Shown here: piece by piece, positions 1 through 11,464 of the stretch
Position numbering within the stretch: position 1 is the stretch's first letter
How the letters are laid out: each line of letters opens with the position of its first letter
Assembly (NCBI GenBank): GCA_014529385.2
Contig: CM043952.1
Span: forward strand, 149,819,057 to 149,883,056
From: Adiantum capillus-veneris
Taxonomy: Eukaryota > Streptophyta > Polypodiopsida > Polypodiales > Pteridaceae
Direction: 5' to 3'
Length of the DNA stretch: 64,000 bases
Made by a program: the position numbers and the translations under genes
Notes under the pieces: model-generated
Told to the model about the DNA's origin: nothing
Database searches by the model: none
Seen by the model: only the letters and a program-made list of their open reading frames with translations

Positions 1-2183
1 AAGTGAGCTTCTACAAGATTTTGTGTGAGTTTTCTTGCAAACTAGGTGTCCGTTTGGTGAGTTCTTGCACCTATGGATTCACAAAGAGTAGGACTACGCA
101 TTAGGACCATATGCCACGAAAAATGGTAACATGTATTTTGCTGCCTGTCTTTATACACGATTGTCGCAAGAGGTAGTTGGAGGTTGGATATCGAGTCACA
201 GTCCATAGGGTATTGATCTCGTGATAAGGAGAGTATATCTTGTGAGTTTCTTGACGTTTCAAATGCATGGCCTAGATTCAGATAGCATGAGCATCATAGG
301 TTGGATTGCTGCCACTAGTGCATAAGAACACTTAATTTGATTTCCTCGATTAGAGATTGTCTTAGAAGGTGGAGAAAGAGGTTGACACCCATCTTCTTGT
401 TTCCATGTGCCTATGGGTTATGCTTCACCCTTGGTCGACATAGAGCTGTTCTCTCTATGCTAGCGTCCGCTCGCGGCGTATCCGCCAACAAGAGTGCTTA
501 GATCTGCTATCACAAGAACACGTGATCTTGTGTCTCATGCCATATCAGACGTACCCACAATAGGAACAAGCCAAATGCAATTGAATCTTGCAAAAAAAAT
601 GGTGATGGGAGCTAACATATGAGAGGATGGTGGTGAATTAGACAATAATGAGCTCTTATCTGTTTTAGAAGAGATGAGACCCTTTGTGCATATGCACAAG
701 TTTTTCCTAATACTTGTTTGACATATGTAATTCCTATTAATTTTTAAGCACTTACAAATTTTGTTTTATGTAGATTCAAACAAATGATGAAGGAGGCAAG
801 TGGTAGTAGAATTGGTGTTGGTGTCAAAACACAACCATTAAAATAACAAAGCACTTGTGGAAATCCTTTTTTCCACAACATTTTGTTTCCTGGTTAGAGT
901 AGTGACTCAGATAGAAGATGTCATGTTTTCAAAATGTCAAACATTGGACCTAATTTTGGAATTGAGATAGTGATGAGTAGAATGCATTGAGATGGATTTG
1001 GTGATATATGGAGGAATTGGGTTTGCTTTGATCATGTTTGACGAGTGTCAGATTGGACAACCATGGCAGCACATGTGTGTGATCCAACGTAAGTTTGTCT
1101 GAATACAAGCAAGCAGTTGAGTCATTACTTGAGAAAATGATTTGCCATATATTGTATTGCAGGTTCCAAGAAATGCAAAATATAGCAATATGCAAAATGA
1201 AAGAGGAGGATACAAAAACCTAGGTCATGTTCTAGGAGATGATGAATGCAGTGATACTTGATAATGGACATCGTCTAATAGATTTTTGATGGTTCATGGC
1301 TGATGAAGCCGCTACAAACTAGAGAACAGTTTGAATTGTTTTTAATGGAGGATAAAAAATGTGATGGATGGAAGAGAACGTTCCTGTTTGTTTCATTGGG
1401 AACAAAGCCTAAATATTTACACTAACCCAATTTGTAAAAAAGAACTTTTGAGATGAACACAAGAGGCTTTGTGTGGCGTTGCGCTTGGAGTGAGGAAGTA
1501 GTTATCGCCATGTATAAACAGATTTGTGCTTGGTGGGCATCTGTGGATGTAAATATTTCCTAGATGATTTTCTAGATGAGTTGGTGCCATGTCTGCTATC
1601 CACGTTGGAGAAAGTTTCTCGTGGCAGTAAGTAGATGTAGTGTCCATGTTGTCGGTGATCAGATTTTGACCCATTATTTAATGACAACAATGATAGGGTT
1701 ATTATTTCAGGATCCAGAAGACAATACATTCATTCCAACAAAAAAATTATATGAGACAAAACACGCCAATTGGCTATCTGGAGAAGGAAACAAACGGATG
1801 CTCAGTCTGTATGATGCAAGTGTTTCTGATCTAGAAGAATCATCGCCACAAAGCGTGAAGGTGCTTGCGTTTGTGGAAGATAAATACCATGGGGCTAGAC
1901 CTACTGCAGAAACACTAGCAAGACAAAAGCCAAATAGTGACTTATTGTCAATCTATCCTAAACTAAGCAACCTGCTTCTCTCGCTCTTTGAGCTCACAAA
2001 AATCTCATTATCCCATACCTTATTGCTTGTGGAGTTCATCTATTTGCCACCTTGACGTGTGTGCTTTATGTATCGAGCTCAGAATGCTTCCATACCCATA
2101 AAAGCTCTGAGCTTCAATCTGTTCTTGATGTGAAGCTCGCCGAGAAGAGAGAACATCAAGAGGGAAGTAGCATTGCAATCTCC
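1..2183. other. No gene supported
   Basis: Only short ORFs occur, on both strands, the longest at 1576-2055 (+), which has no recognisable motif and overlaps opposing ORFs. The 3' end of the stretch reads on the minus strand like the leader downstream of the primer-binding site at 2184-2198, so part of it is probably decayed internal sequence of a minus-strand retrotransposon. I see no coding domain that would prove this. Confidence 0.4.
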
Positions 2184-2198
2184 GGATCTAATACCACT
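2184..2198 (-). promoter_or_regulatory. Degenerate tRNA primer-binding site
   Basis: Read on the minus strand the sequence is close to TGGTATCAGAGC, the plant retroelement site complementary to initiator tRNA-Met, with two or three changes. It directly abuts the end of the 180 bp LTR-like block at 2199-2378, which is the expected order for a minus-strand element. Confidence 0.45.
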
Positions 2199-2378
2199 TG
2201 AAGAGTGTGCGATGTGTGTGGAGTGTGAGGGAGAAGAAAAGAAAACAGGTGGGTTGAGCTCTGAGTGAGGATTCGGAATTAAATCACTACTTCTTATTGT
2301 TCTATATGAACAAAAGAATAGATAGGGTTATTACGGTCAATGTGATGAGTGTTCGGCCAGTTGGCTTGAACCCTAACA
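2199..2378 (-). repeat. Short LTR of a minus-strand element (G)
   Basis: The 180 bp block begins TGTTAGGG and ends CTTCA on the minus strand (TG...CA) and is followed on that strand by a primer-binding-like site. Short LTRs of this size are known in Copia and TRIM-type elements. Its partner LTR is not seen in the window, so the element is either cut by the window edge or has lost its other end. The first bases resemble the ends of the F LTRs at 41487 and 56719. Confidence 0.4.
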
Positions 2379-2429
2379 TCGATATTTACCAATTGGTTAA
2401 TCCATTATCTTTATGCTAGTTTCTTCACA

Positions 2430-2560
2430 AAGTTGATGATTTTTCTTGCTTACTTCAATCGATCCTTTCTATTCACCCTATAGATGTTCTTTATGTGCTT
2501 TTAAGGACTTAGAGTAGACTAAGATATCATCAAAGAATACTCCCGTGTAACATTGATCTC
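2430..2560 (-). pseudogene. Ty3/gypsy reverse transcriptase fragment
   Basis: The minus-strand translation contains VFFDDILVYSKSLKAHKEHL, the catalytic DD box of gypsy RT followed by its conserved helix. The equivalent in element A (8828 onward) reads VFFDDIIIYSNSLEEHKQHL. Stops and frame breaks surround it, so only this scrap of the palm domain survives. It opposes the plus-strand zinc-knuckle scrap at 2984, so the two come from different elements. Confidence 0.7.
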
Positions 2561-2983
2561 CTTTGCAATGAGGACATGATAAACAAGGTTAATATCTACC
2601 CCCCAAGGGAGAGTGATACATGTGGTTGAGAAGAGTTTCAAGTGTTTGCTTTATGCCATCAATCTTGGGGCTAATCAAAGGGTAGTTGAAGTTGCTACAT
2701 ACAAAGACTTCCTCAACCTTGGGAACAATTTCTCTCTGCCATTGCCATCAAGCTTCTCTACACGCACATGAAGACGAGTTCTATGAATTCATATAATAAT
2801 TGGAGCTTCAAGAAGATGCCGACAACAAAAAATTGGACAACCCAATAGGTGACATAAATGACACTTTAACTAATGCACAATTTTATAATTGTCCAGATCA
2901 AAGACCTAGGAACCAATGCCACCACCACAAGAATAAAGTACATTAGAAGTGGATTCCAAAATCCCCGATGGTGATGCAACCAA

Positions 2984-3070
2984 TGCTTTGAATGTGGAGA
3001 GTTGGGACATAATTGGAACACTTGTCCATGCCTGACTAATGAAGCAACAATAGCAAGTGAAGCAAACTAA
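2984..3070 (+). pseudogene. gag zinc-knuckle fragment
   Basis: Codons 2984-3025 read CFECGELGHNWNTC, an intact CX2CX4HX4C nucleocapsid knuckle of retrotransposon gag that would bind element RNA. There is an in-frame stop just upstream and another about 45 bp downstream. No protease or RT follows. The sequence passes straight to a gypsy-like 3' end at about 3125, so most of pol has been deleted. Confidence 0.65.
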
Positions 3071-3124
3071 GGACACTACCCTTTTGGACATAATGATGAT
3101 CGAGCTAGTATTAAGAGTAGGAGT

Positions 3125-3405
3125 ACCCTCAATTTTTTTTGAGATGATGACATCTCAAATCCCTAAGTTGGGGAGATTGTAATGTACCCAACGTTTTTCA
3201 ATAAAACTATTTTATTTAGTTTGTAAAAGTGTTTACGGTTTGAATTTTTTTATGTCATAAAGCATTACAATCGGATCGAAAGTGTCTCGTGAGTAAGCTT
3301 TGGTGCTTTGATTTAGCCGGAATATATCTGAACTATACTCGAGTTTTTAAAATTATTATTAATAAAAAATTTTAGTTGATGGCTTAGATGCCTTGGTCAT
3401 GATTA
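3125..3405 (+). mobile_element. Gypsy 3' end: tract plus start of 3' LTR
   Basis: The sequence GATGACATCTCAAATCCC followed by a GGGGAGATT purine tract and TGTAATG matches the way element C ends (GAGGACATCTCAATTTTTC, then GGGGGAGAA, then TGTCAGG at 38265-38300). I read it as polypurine tract plus the first ~220 bp of a 3' LTR, cut off where gypsy fragment H begins near 3410. With the knuckle at 2984 it is an internally deleted plus-strand element. Confidence 0.45.
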
Positions 3406-3409
3406 AGGG

Positions 3410-4280
3410 CTAGGAGGAGGCCCCTAGAAGGAGGGATGGTGATCATAGAATTGAGCTCATACCAAGAGAGTTTCCTCCTAGAAGGGGGGTTGATTATAGA
3501 ATTGAGCTCATACTAGGAAGCTCTCCTCCTGACAAGCCTCCTTATTGAGTCTCACTAGCTCAACAAGAGGAGATCATGTCACAAGTCAATGAACTTGTGA
3601 AAAAAGGAATGGTAAGACCTAGCTCTTCTCTATTCTATTCTCACGGCTTACTAGTGCACAAAAAGGATGGTACATATAGATGTGTGTATATTATCATGCA
3701 TTAAACAAGATGATAGTAAAGAACATATTTTCAGTCCCACAGATTAAGATTTTTTTGATAAGCTACAAGAATCGACTTACTTTAGTGCACAAAAAGGATG
3801 GTACATATAGAATTTTTGTATACTATCATGTATTAAACAAGATGATAGTAAAAAATAGATTTCTAGTCCCAAGGATTGAAGATTTGTTTGATAAGCTGCA
3901 AGGATCTACATACTTTAGTAGAATGGAGCTTAAAAGTGGCTATCATCAAATAATAATTGTCCTAGAAGATATTCACAAGGCAACCTTTAGGACTACCTTT
4001 GGCTTGTACCAATACCTTTTCATGCCTTTTGGGTTGACAAATACTCGAGCCACATTCAATCAAAATGATGGAAAGAAATGTTTCATGTACAACCGATGCG
4101 AGAGTCAAAAGAACCAAAAACATAGTATGAAGTAACTGAAAATGAAAAGAAGATCAATTTGCGGATGCAAGAGAATAAGCTATTCATTGATTGCAAAAAG
4201 AGTGAGTTCTTTTTAGAGGAGATTCAATATTTAGGTCACATTATCTCAAAGGATGGTATCCGTATGGATCCACAAAATCT
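3410..4280 (+). pseudogene. Gypsy pol fragment H, left half
   Basis: This is RT coding sequence of the same family as A and B: the RT entry region (QQEEIMSQVNELVKKGMVRP), the LKSGYHQI motif, the YLFMPFGLTN motif, then EIQYLGHIISKDGIRMDP. Several frame breaks and stops kill it. It stops abruptly at 4280, where the LTR of element A starts, and the same reading resumes after A at 13056 with KLEVINEW. H was therefore the insertion target of A. The catalytic FDD segment is missing between the MPFGL motif and the KKSEFFLEE motif. Confidence 0.85.
3652..3913 (+). repeat. 131 bp tandem duplication within H
   Basis: The block starting TAGTGCACAAAAAGGATGG occurs at about 3652 and again at 3783 with about 85-90% identity over ~130 bp. 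It encodes the VHKKDGTYR region of RT twice. A second small duplication (the ELI repeat, 3440-3520) lies just upstream. Both are absent from A and B, so they arose in this dead copy. Confidence 0.75.
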
Positions 4281-4535
4281 TGTCATTAAATATCTAAAAT
4301 CTAACCAACCCAAATAATTTTCTCATATTAAAATGATCATTTAATATGGGATAATAAACGGAAACAAGGGTTAGAATTCTTACAGATCTATCTCAACACG
4401 GGGCCAATGGTAAAGGGGCCCAAATGAGAGATGGTATGTCAAAGAGCAAGGTTAACTAATGAAGCTTAAAAGACCTTAGGGTTAGCTTCATTAAAGACCT
4501 CCAATGATTAGTGTTAAAAGTCCTTTTGACCTTAA

Positions 4536-4705
4536 GCAAGCTAGGGTTGTGCTTGAGGTGGGAACCTTAAGCAAGCTAGGACTGTGCTTGAGGTGGGAAC
4601 CCGACCTAAACTTACGCAAGCTAGGGCTATGCTTGAGGTGGGAACCCGACCTAAACTTAGGCAAGCTAGGGCTGTGCTTGAGGTGGGAACTCCACCTAAG
4701 GTGCT
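4536..4705 (+). repeat. Minisatellite in LTR A (35/45 bp units)
   Basis: Four units start with GCAAGCTAGG at 4536, 4571, 4616 and 4661, each containing TGCTTGAGGTGGGAAC. The first spacing is 35 bp and the next two are 45 bp. The 3' LTR has the same four-unit arrangement at 11710, 11745, 11790 and 11835, so the array predates this insertion. Confidence 0.85.
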
Positions 4706-5166
4706 TGTCATGCTTGATGACTAAGGTACTTGAGGTACTTGTCACATTTATTGAGGAAGTTGCTTGAGAAGCTTCCTATGCATGGATGGTAAGATGGTTG
4801 AGTAAAAAAGAGAACCTACTCACTTAATGAGGAAGTTGCTTGAGAAACTTCTTATGCATAAAAATTTCAAAGTTAGGGGAATTCTAAAACAGCACATGAG
4901 ACACATGTCAGACTCTCACTAAGCTTAACCACATGGTGAGCTTGAATGCTATTGGTTGGGCTAAAGAGGGGTCCAATGAGCTTCTACTTCCATCTAACAA
5001 AATATCTAGATATTTTCAAACTCTCTCTCTCTCTAAGGGGTAAGGAGGACACTTGTCAAAATACTACCCATGTACTTGACTGCATGCTACATGTGATTGG
5101 CCAGGGGGAGAGGGGTCCAATGAGCCTGCAGCATGTGGAAAAGTCTCCACTCACCCAAAGCAAGAA

Positions 5167-5190
5167 GGGGGGGGGGGGGGGGGGGGGGGG
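5167..5190 (+). repeat. 24-nt poly-G run
   Basis: An uninterrupted run of 24 G. The matching site in the 3' LTR (12340-12346) has 7 G, so the run expanded after insertion, or sequencing slipped. It could form a G-quadruplex. Confidence 0.8.
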
Positions 5191-5913
5191 TGCTAGGGGG
5201 ATATACACCATCACACACACTCATTTGAGACACCATTCTCACTTGGTGAAAGTTGAGGAACACCACCTCCTTCTCCAAGCTTGTGAGAGTGAAAGCCTAC
5301 ACCAACACTCTTGGCTATGGAATGCAAATCCAACCAAGAGTCATGATTCAATGCTTAATCTTGCCATCTTCTCCATCTTCATTACTATGCTATTATGTAT
5401 GCTAGCAAGAAGAGTAATGATAAGTGAGGAACTACTTCTTTCTCCTATGGAACGTTTCTTCTTCCTCTTCCCTATCCTCATTCCCTGCTAGCTCTCTCCA
5501 CCTTCGAAGGTGTTTGAGTCCTTGGGACTGAGGCTTGGGATAGTTAATGCTTTCTTTAAGTTTATGCTATGCTTGTGATGCATGAAGCTTTCCATCTTCA
5601 TTGCATCACGTAGGTCACAAGAAACACAAAGATTGCATTGTACCAAGTCTCTCTTGATGGGAGAAACTATAATACAAATGCCTATTGGAGGGGGGGCCGG
5701 CTCCATATGAATCCGGTCCTCCACTTATTGTCATGTTCTCTAAACTCTCTCTCTTGCAAAAGAATTGTTCATGCCAAGTTAACTAAGTATCATGTCTATG
5801 TTGCTGCCATCAAATAAGTTCACCCGCTATGCTCACAAAGAATCTCTCAAAAGTGCTTCACCTAATTTCATAATTCTGCTACTCTCAAAGTTCATAGGCA
5901 ATTACCATTACAT

Positions 5914-5926
5914 TGGTATCAGAGCA
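5914..5926 (+). promoter_or_regulatory. Primer-binding site of A
   Basis: TGGTATCAGAGCA begins two bases after the 5' LTR. This is the classical plant site complementary to the 3' end of initiator tRNA-Met, used to prime minus-strand DNA synthesis. The same motif follows the 5' LTR of B at 48364. Confidence 0.92.
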
Positions 5927-6326
5927 TTTGGTTTCTCTTTTCTTGCTTAAGAAGAGAGGTCCTTAAGTATCCTATTAATGGTTGATTTTGTTAATTATAT
6001 TAGGGTAAGTGGGACTGGGATCTAATATCGGTTTTGTTGAGCCCACTATGTGGGATATGGTGCACACCTTGGGAGATTTGGACTTAATAATGGAGTCTTT
6101 TTAGACTTGCCTATGGCTTTACCATTATTGAGGCATAAGAAGTCCGAAAGGAGCTATCCCTCGACAACTTCTCTATGTTAGACTCACTCCACTACTCTCT
6201 ATAATTAACCAATTTGAGTCGTGGGTGTAGATACTTAAGTGCCTATTTTCAAAGGCTAAGAGGAGTAGCAACTAAGGTTTTGAATTTCCAATGCATACAC
6301 TAAGTAAACACATAAGTTTAATTAGC
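5927..6326 (+). other. Untranslated leader of A
   Basis: About 400 bp between primer site and gag start, with no ORF. It is conserved in order with the leader of B and with the leaders at 25962 and (reversed) 24150-24229, including TTTCTCTTTTCTTGC and a GAGAGGTCCTT segment. It would hold dimerisation and packaging signals, but none can be assigned from sequence alone. Confidence 0.6.
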
Positions 6327-7762
6327 ATGGCTGATAATAATCAAGAGAGGAGAATGAACATTGATAACTTTGATTTTGCACATGAAGGTGCCAATGATGA
6401 TGCTCCCATGTTTGTTAATTATCTTGTCACTAGGTTGCAACAAGCTATGGGCAACCCCACTTTGCAAGCCGAATTTACTCAACAACTTCGTGCTTATGGG
6501 ATTTCCTTTCCTCTCCAAGAGGAGAGAGAGCTTACGAGGCCTCTTGAAGAGACCCCCAAAAGAAGACTGTCTCCCATACGAGAGGAGAAACCCAAAGATC
6601 AAGAAAGCAATGAATCCCTAAATTCCTGCGAAGATGTGGCTCCACGAAGAAGGAGGACTAAACGATCACCAACTCCTCCCAAGAGGAAACGGTTAACCCG
6701 TAGTCCTTCTCCTCGTCACTCCAAAAGGGAAGAGAGGAACCAAGGAAGAAAAGGGCAAGAAAGAGGTCACCCTCTTCTCCTTCTTCTTCACCTTCCTTCT
6801 CTACCGATGAAAGCTATGGCTATTCTCCTAGAGAATATAAGAGGGGAGGACATCGCAAATCTTACCCTGCATGGCGAAGGTCACAAAAGCTTAAGAAGTT
6901 CAAAGAGGGAGGAAAGAGTATCTCTTTTCTCACCTATGATGGCACCTTTGGTGCTACCGACAAAGTATTGTCCTTCATCCAATAATTTGATGCGGCCTTT
7001 GGAGACGAGGGCTTCACGGAGTCCTCCAAACTACGTCATGTAGCTATGCACTTCCAAAAATTGGCTCGTCAATGGTGGGCTAGCCTTCGAGGCAATGGCA
7101 AAGCCCCAAAGACATGGAAAACTCTACGAGTTTCCATCATGAAGAAATTCCTTGCAAGTGATGCAAAGGACAAAGTGCTCACCAAATGGCAGAGTTTAAG
7201 GCTTCTCTCTCATGAGTCTATCCACAAATATGTGGACAAGTTTTGGGATTTACACCTCAAGGTTAACGTCTTTCAAAAGATAGACTTTGCTGAGAAAAAA
7301 CAACAATTTTGTGCGGGATTACCTGAAGAGATGACTGAGTATATCAACTCTCAACGGCCTGACTCTATCAGTGAAGTAATCCACCATACCATGGTTGCTT
7401 CACGCATCAATTTCCAACAAGGGGTTAGACGGAATGTCAAACCCATGGAAAATAAAGACAAAAGTGATGCAAAGGGAAAAATTAATGCCCAAAATTTTTC
7501 CCACGGCCATTCCAACAACAACAACAACAACAATCGGTCCAAGGAGAAAGGAGTTTACAAAGGTAAAAATAAACTCTCTCCTGAAGAGCTTGAAACTTTT
7601 CGCAAGGATCACAAATGTTTTAAGTGTGGGGAGCAAGGAAATGGCTATCGTTCTTGCCTCAAAAGAAATGCTCGCAATGAGACTCCTAGAGCTTCCACTA
7701 TCGAAGCTCCAAAAGAGGATACTCATTGCAAAGGATCACCTCTCTCCTATGCTTGGGGAAAG
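6327..7762 (+). pseudogene. gag of element A (frameshifted)
   Basis: Gag forms the particle that packages element RNA. The likely start is ATG 6327 (MADNNQ), because B starts the same way (MANNS at 48770). The N-terminal part runs in one frame to about 6750, through an Arg/Lys/Ser-Pro-rich stretch, then shifts frame. The retrotransposon-gag domain (residues such as ARQWWASLRG and FCAGLPEEM, 7060-7340) follows, after an in-frame TAA at 6983-6985. The C-terminal knuckle at 7616-7657 reads CFKCGEQGNGYRSC: the zinc-binding His is Asn. A one-base loss near 7762 relative to B separates gag from protease. Confidence 0.85.
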
Positions 7763-9123
7763 GTAGGGAGCATGATACTTTCATCTTGTTTGACCGTGGT
7801 TCTGCTCTCAACTTCATATCAATGGAGTTGGCCACCAAGTTGGGCATTCAAGCTTTTGAGATGGGAGATGCTGTAACGGCCGATGCCGCTTTCAAGGGAC
7901 AACAAGCCTCCGTTACTCCCTTGATTGGGAAATTGAGGCTTCATTTCCAAAGCTATGTCAACAAAGAAGACTTCTTCATCTCTCCTCTCCAACATGAGGA
8001 TGTTATCCTAGGGATACCATGGTTCAACCGCATGGCTGCCAACATGAAGTTCCCTGAAAGGAGAATCTACTTCACCTACAGGGGAAAGAATATGTATATA
8101 GATGCTAATGAGTCTGGTTGTACTATACCACTTGTGAATCCTCTCGCCCTTGATAAATCAATGAAAAGCTCAGTTTTTGGGTACATGATTTTTGTCAAAG
8201 AATCCCTAAAAGGTCCTAATGTTTCATCAAAGGTGAATGGTAGGAATCAAGAAGAGTTAGACTTGTCTAACTTTCTAAAAGTATTCCAAGATGTGCTCAT
8301 TGATGATATCCCTATGGACTTACCTCCAAAACGAGGGGATGATGACCATCGAATTGAGCTCCTATCAGGAAGCTCACCGCCTAACAAACCTCCCTATCAA
8401 GTTTCACAAGCTCAACAAGAGGAGATCATGAGGCAAGTACAGGAATTGGTAGACAAAGGAATGGTGAGGCCTAGCTCCTCTCCCTTTTGCTCTCTGGTCC
8501 TTTTAGTGCAAAAGAATAATGGTACATACCGCGTGTGTGTGGACTATTGCGCACTAAACCATATCACTATCAAAAACACATTTCCCGTACCCCGTGTAGA
8601 AGATCTATTCGATAAGCTACAAGGCTATGCCTACTTCAATAGGATTGACCTTAAAAGTGGCTACCATCAAATAAGGATAGTGAATGAAGATATCCTAAAG
8701 ACCGCGTTTCGTACAACGTTTGGCCTTTATGAATATCTAGTCATGCCTTTTGACTTGACTAATGCACCAGCTACCTTCAATCGATTAATGGAGAAAATTT
8801 TTAGACCCTACCGCAAATTCACTGGAGTGTTCTTTGATGATATCATCATCTACTCCAATTCCTTGGAGGAACACAAGCAACATCTTCGAGTGATTTTTCA
8901 AGCATTAAGGGAGAATAAGCTTTTTCTGAATCAAAAGAAAAGTGAATTTTTCCTTCAAGAGATTCAATACTTAGGTCATATTATCTCTCGAGATGGTATC
9001 CGTATGGATCCATCAAAGTTGGAGGTAATAAAAGCATGGCCTAATCCAAGGAATCTACATGAGCTAAGAAGCTTTATTGGTATGTGTGCATACTATAGAC
9101 GCTTCATAGAAAAATTCTCTTAA
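7763..9123 (+). pseudogene. Protease and reverse transcriptase of A
   Basis: Open for ~450 codons. The aspartic protease segment reads FILFDRGSALNF (D at 7790-7792); the usual Ser/Thr after the catalytic Asp is Arg. RT follows at 8380-9110 with LKSGYHQIRI, LVMPFDLTNAP and VFFDDIIIYS (catalytic DD within 8831-8851). The RT connection (RSFIGMCAYYRRF) ends at TAA 9121-9123. The G of the usual MPFGLTN is D here. RT would copy element RNA in the particle. The protease change probably abolishes polyprotein cleavage. Confidence 0.88.
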
Positions 9124-9615
9124 ATAGAAGGGCCATTACATGACTTAACAAAGAAAAATGTTAAGTATTCATGGACTGCTAAGGAGCAAAGTGCTTTTGA
9201 CAAGCTCAAAGAGTAGCTTATCTCCCAACCAGTCCTTATGCTTCCGGATCTCTCAAAGCCATTTGAGGTCCAATGTGATGCTTGTGGTGATTGCCTTGGA
9301 GCAGTCTTGCTTCAAGAAGGGCATGCCATAGCATATGAGAGCAGAAGGCTCAACACGGATGAACGGGTCTTGGCATTTATGAGAAAGAGCTGTTAGCTGT
9401 TCTACATGCCCTAGACACATGGAAGCACTATCTATTGGGGACTCCATTCATCTTACGAACATACCATCAAAGTCTCAAGTACTTCATGACATAAACAAAG
9501 CTTTCTGACAAATAAATCAGGTGGGCAAATTTTCTTTCACAATTTAATTTCCACATTGCTCACATTGCTGGTAAGCACAATCAAGTGGCTGATGCACTTT
9601 CACGATGACCAAAAG
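9124..9615 (+). pseudogene. RNase H domain of A
   Basis: The translation shows the gypsy RNase H landmarks: FEVQCDACGDCLGAVLLQEG, then YEKELLAVLHALDTWKHY, and finally IAGKHNQVADALSR. It is broken by stops (after QSAFDKLKE, within LKYFMT and SDK, and at the end) and by a frameshift after NTDER. RNase H would degrade the RNA strand during reverse transcription. In B the matching codons at several stops are CAG or CAA. Confidence 0.85.
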
Positions 9616-10976
9616 TTAATGCTGTGTCAATATCAACTCACAATGATCTATCTTCTATGATAGATGAGTATGCTACTGACCCTGACTTTAAAGACATAAT
9701 GTCAGCCCTTGCTTTGGGGAAGAAAGAGGAACCATTCACCTTGTAGGATGGTTATCTTCTCCATGGAAATAGGCTATGTGTTACCCACTCCCTTCGTGAG
9801 AAAGTCATGTATGAATCCCATGCTCCTCCCTATGCGGGGCATAGAGACAGTCAACCTACTCTTCGAGGAGTAGAGACGTACTTTTATTGGCCTACCATGA
9901 AAGTGGACATACAAGAGTATGTTTCAAAATGTGTAGTATGCCAATAGGCCAAATATGATAGAGGGAAGCAACTTGGATTACTCCAGCCATTGCCAATTCC
10001 TAATTCACCATGGGAGAGTATATCCATGGATTTTATCTTTGGATTACCAAAATCTATCCATGGGAATACGGGAATATGGACAATAGTCAATAGGTTTAGC
10101 AAGCAAGCACACTTTATCCCTGTCAAGAAGACTATTAAGGCACACCAAATGGCAACTCTCTTTATATCACAGATTTTCAAACATCATGGATTGCCAACAT
10201 CCATCATGTCAGATAGAGATCCTAGAATGACCAATAATTTTTGGAAAGGTCTCTTCGAAAATCTAGGTACAAGATTGAATTTCTCTTCGGCCTATCACCC
10301 ACAAACGGATGGCCAAAGTGAGATAGCCAATCTTATGATTCTTGATCTACTAAAGACCTATGTTACAGAAGTAGATCAACGCTCACAATGGGAAAAGTAC
10401 TTACCTCTTGTAGAGTATGCGTATAATAATACTATCCATACTTCTATGGGAAAAGCACCTTTTGAAATCATAGAAGGAAGACCTAAAAGTCCCTTGCTAC
10501 TTAAAGTACATGGGAAGATCTTCGTTGCCGATGAGTATAGCTGTGACTTGCAAACATCTTTTCAAAAGATTAAGGAGGCTATATCCATCTCCCAATTAAG
10601 GAAAAAAGCTGCTGCTGACAAGCACAGAAGGGCCTTAATGTTCAAAGAAAATGATTGGGTCTTCCTTAAGTTTCCTAAGGCTCGATTGAGGCAAACGACG
10701 GGCAAAAATCCTATGGGCCATCAAAAGTATTATGCTAAACTAGCAAAAAGATACTATGGTCCTTTTCAAATTTTGAAGCCAATCAATGAGGTAGCTTATC
10801 AACTCAAGTTACCTAACCATTGGCTCATACACAATGCTTTTCATGTGAGCCTACTCAAGCCCTACAAAGGAGATCCTCCAAATGAACCAATTATTGAAGA
10901 CCCTCCCGAAATCGAAGTTCAAGAAGAGGTACTACAACCCGAAGCTATCCTTCGTCATGAAGACAAGGTACTATGA
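9616..10976 (+). pseudogene. Integrase of A
   Basis: The zinc-binding HHCC region is at about 9810-9945 (SHAPPYAGHRD ... KCVVCQ), closed by a TAG right after CVVCQ. The catalytic core follows with the DDE triad: D in SMDFIFG (about 10030), D in MSDRDPR (about 10210) and E in DGQSEIAN (about 10320). The C-terminal part has KRYYGPFQI and the NAFHVSLLKPYKG motif typical of Ty3/gypsy integrases. From 9990 to 10976 the frame is intact. Integrase would insert the cDNA into chromatin. Confidence 0.9.
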
Positions 10977-11110
10977 CATGGTAAGATTATTTGATGGTAT
11001 GTTTTTAGTTCAAAAATTATCCTTTTGAAGATGCTAGATGGATGCAAGGAATCCAGCTTAAGGATAGTATGAACCTTGTCAACGCTTACAATGCTACATT
11101 AGAGTAACCA
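10977..11110 (+). pseudogene. Chromodomain-like tail of A
   Basis: Past the stop at 10976 the sequence still encodes, with frame changes, FKNYPFEDARWMQ and LVNAYNA, conserved in B at 53130-53240. The pattern (K-x-Y-P-x-x-D-A-x-W) is that of the chromodomain at the end of chromovirus integrases, which steers insertion toward modified histones. Confidence 0.6.
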
Positions 11111-11464
11111 AATGTACATGTTTCTTTTAAATGATTAATGTTTTTGTCTTATAAGACTAATTCTCTCTTTATTGTGCACAAATTTATGTAGTATGCATAC
11201 TAAGAATCATGTTTGGGATGACGACGTCTCTCAAACACCATGTAGAATTTGTCACTCTACTTGGGAGGATGAAATGGACTAAAGAGCAGACATGCTTGCC
11301 GTAGCTATGTCTCCCAAGCACCAAAGGGATTAGTCATCCATCTTGGAATGATGTCGTAGGGTAAAAAGGGATCCTCTACCCGCTAAGACAAATTGACTAA
11401 TGACTATGACTTTATCTCTTTTACCTCATAGTCAAGGATGGCTATGATTTCAAGAGAGAGGTAA
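11111..11464 (+). other. 3' untranslated region and polypurine tract of A
   Basis: No ORF. Two structures are shared with B: an ACGACGTCTC near-palindrome (about 11220) and a hairpin with GGGTA at 11359-11363 pairing with TACCC at 11377-11381 around AGGGATCC. The polypurine tract AAGAGAGAGG (11452-11461) lies three bases before the 3' LTR and would prime plus-strand synthesis. Confidence 0.75.

Larger units (their letters stand above)
4281..5912 (+). repeat. 5' LTR of element A
   Basis: The 1632 bp block starts TGTCATTAAA and ends CCATTACA, directly before the primer site. It matches 11465-13055 along its whole length with few differences; the largest are the expanded G-run at 5167-5190 and a short deletion near 12680 in the 3' copy. 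It contains a ~45 bp minisatellite. It should carry promoter and polyadenylation signals, but I could not place a convincing TATA box. Confidence 0.92.

Noticed and set aside
1576-2055. 159-codon plus-strand ORF as a host gene
   Set aside because: No motif; the start is unsupported, opposing ORFs overlap it, and the sequence downstream reads as the leader of a minus-strand element.
4491-4767. Overlapping repetitive ORFs in LTR A on both strands
   Set aside because: They are translations of the 35/45 bp minisatellite and recur identically in the 3' LTR; no codon or start evidence.
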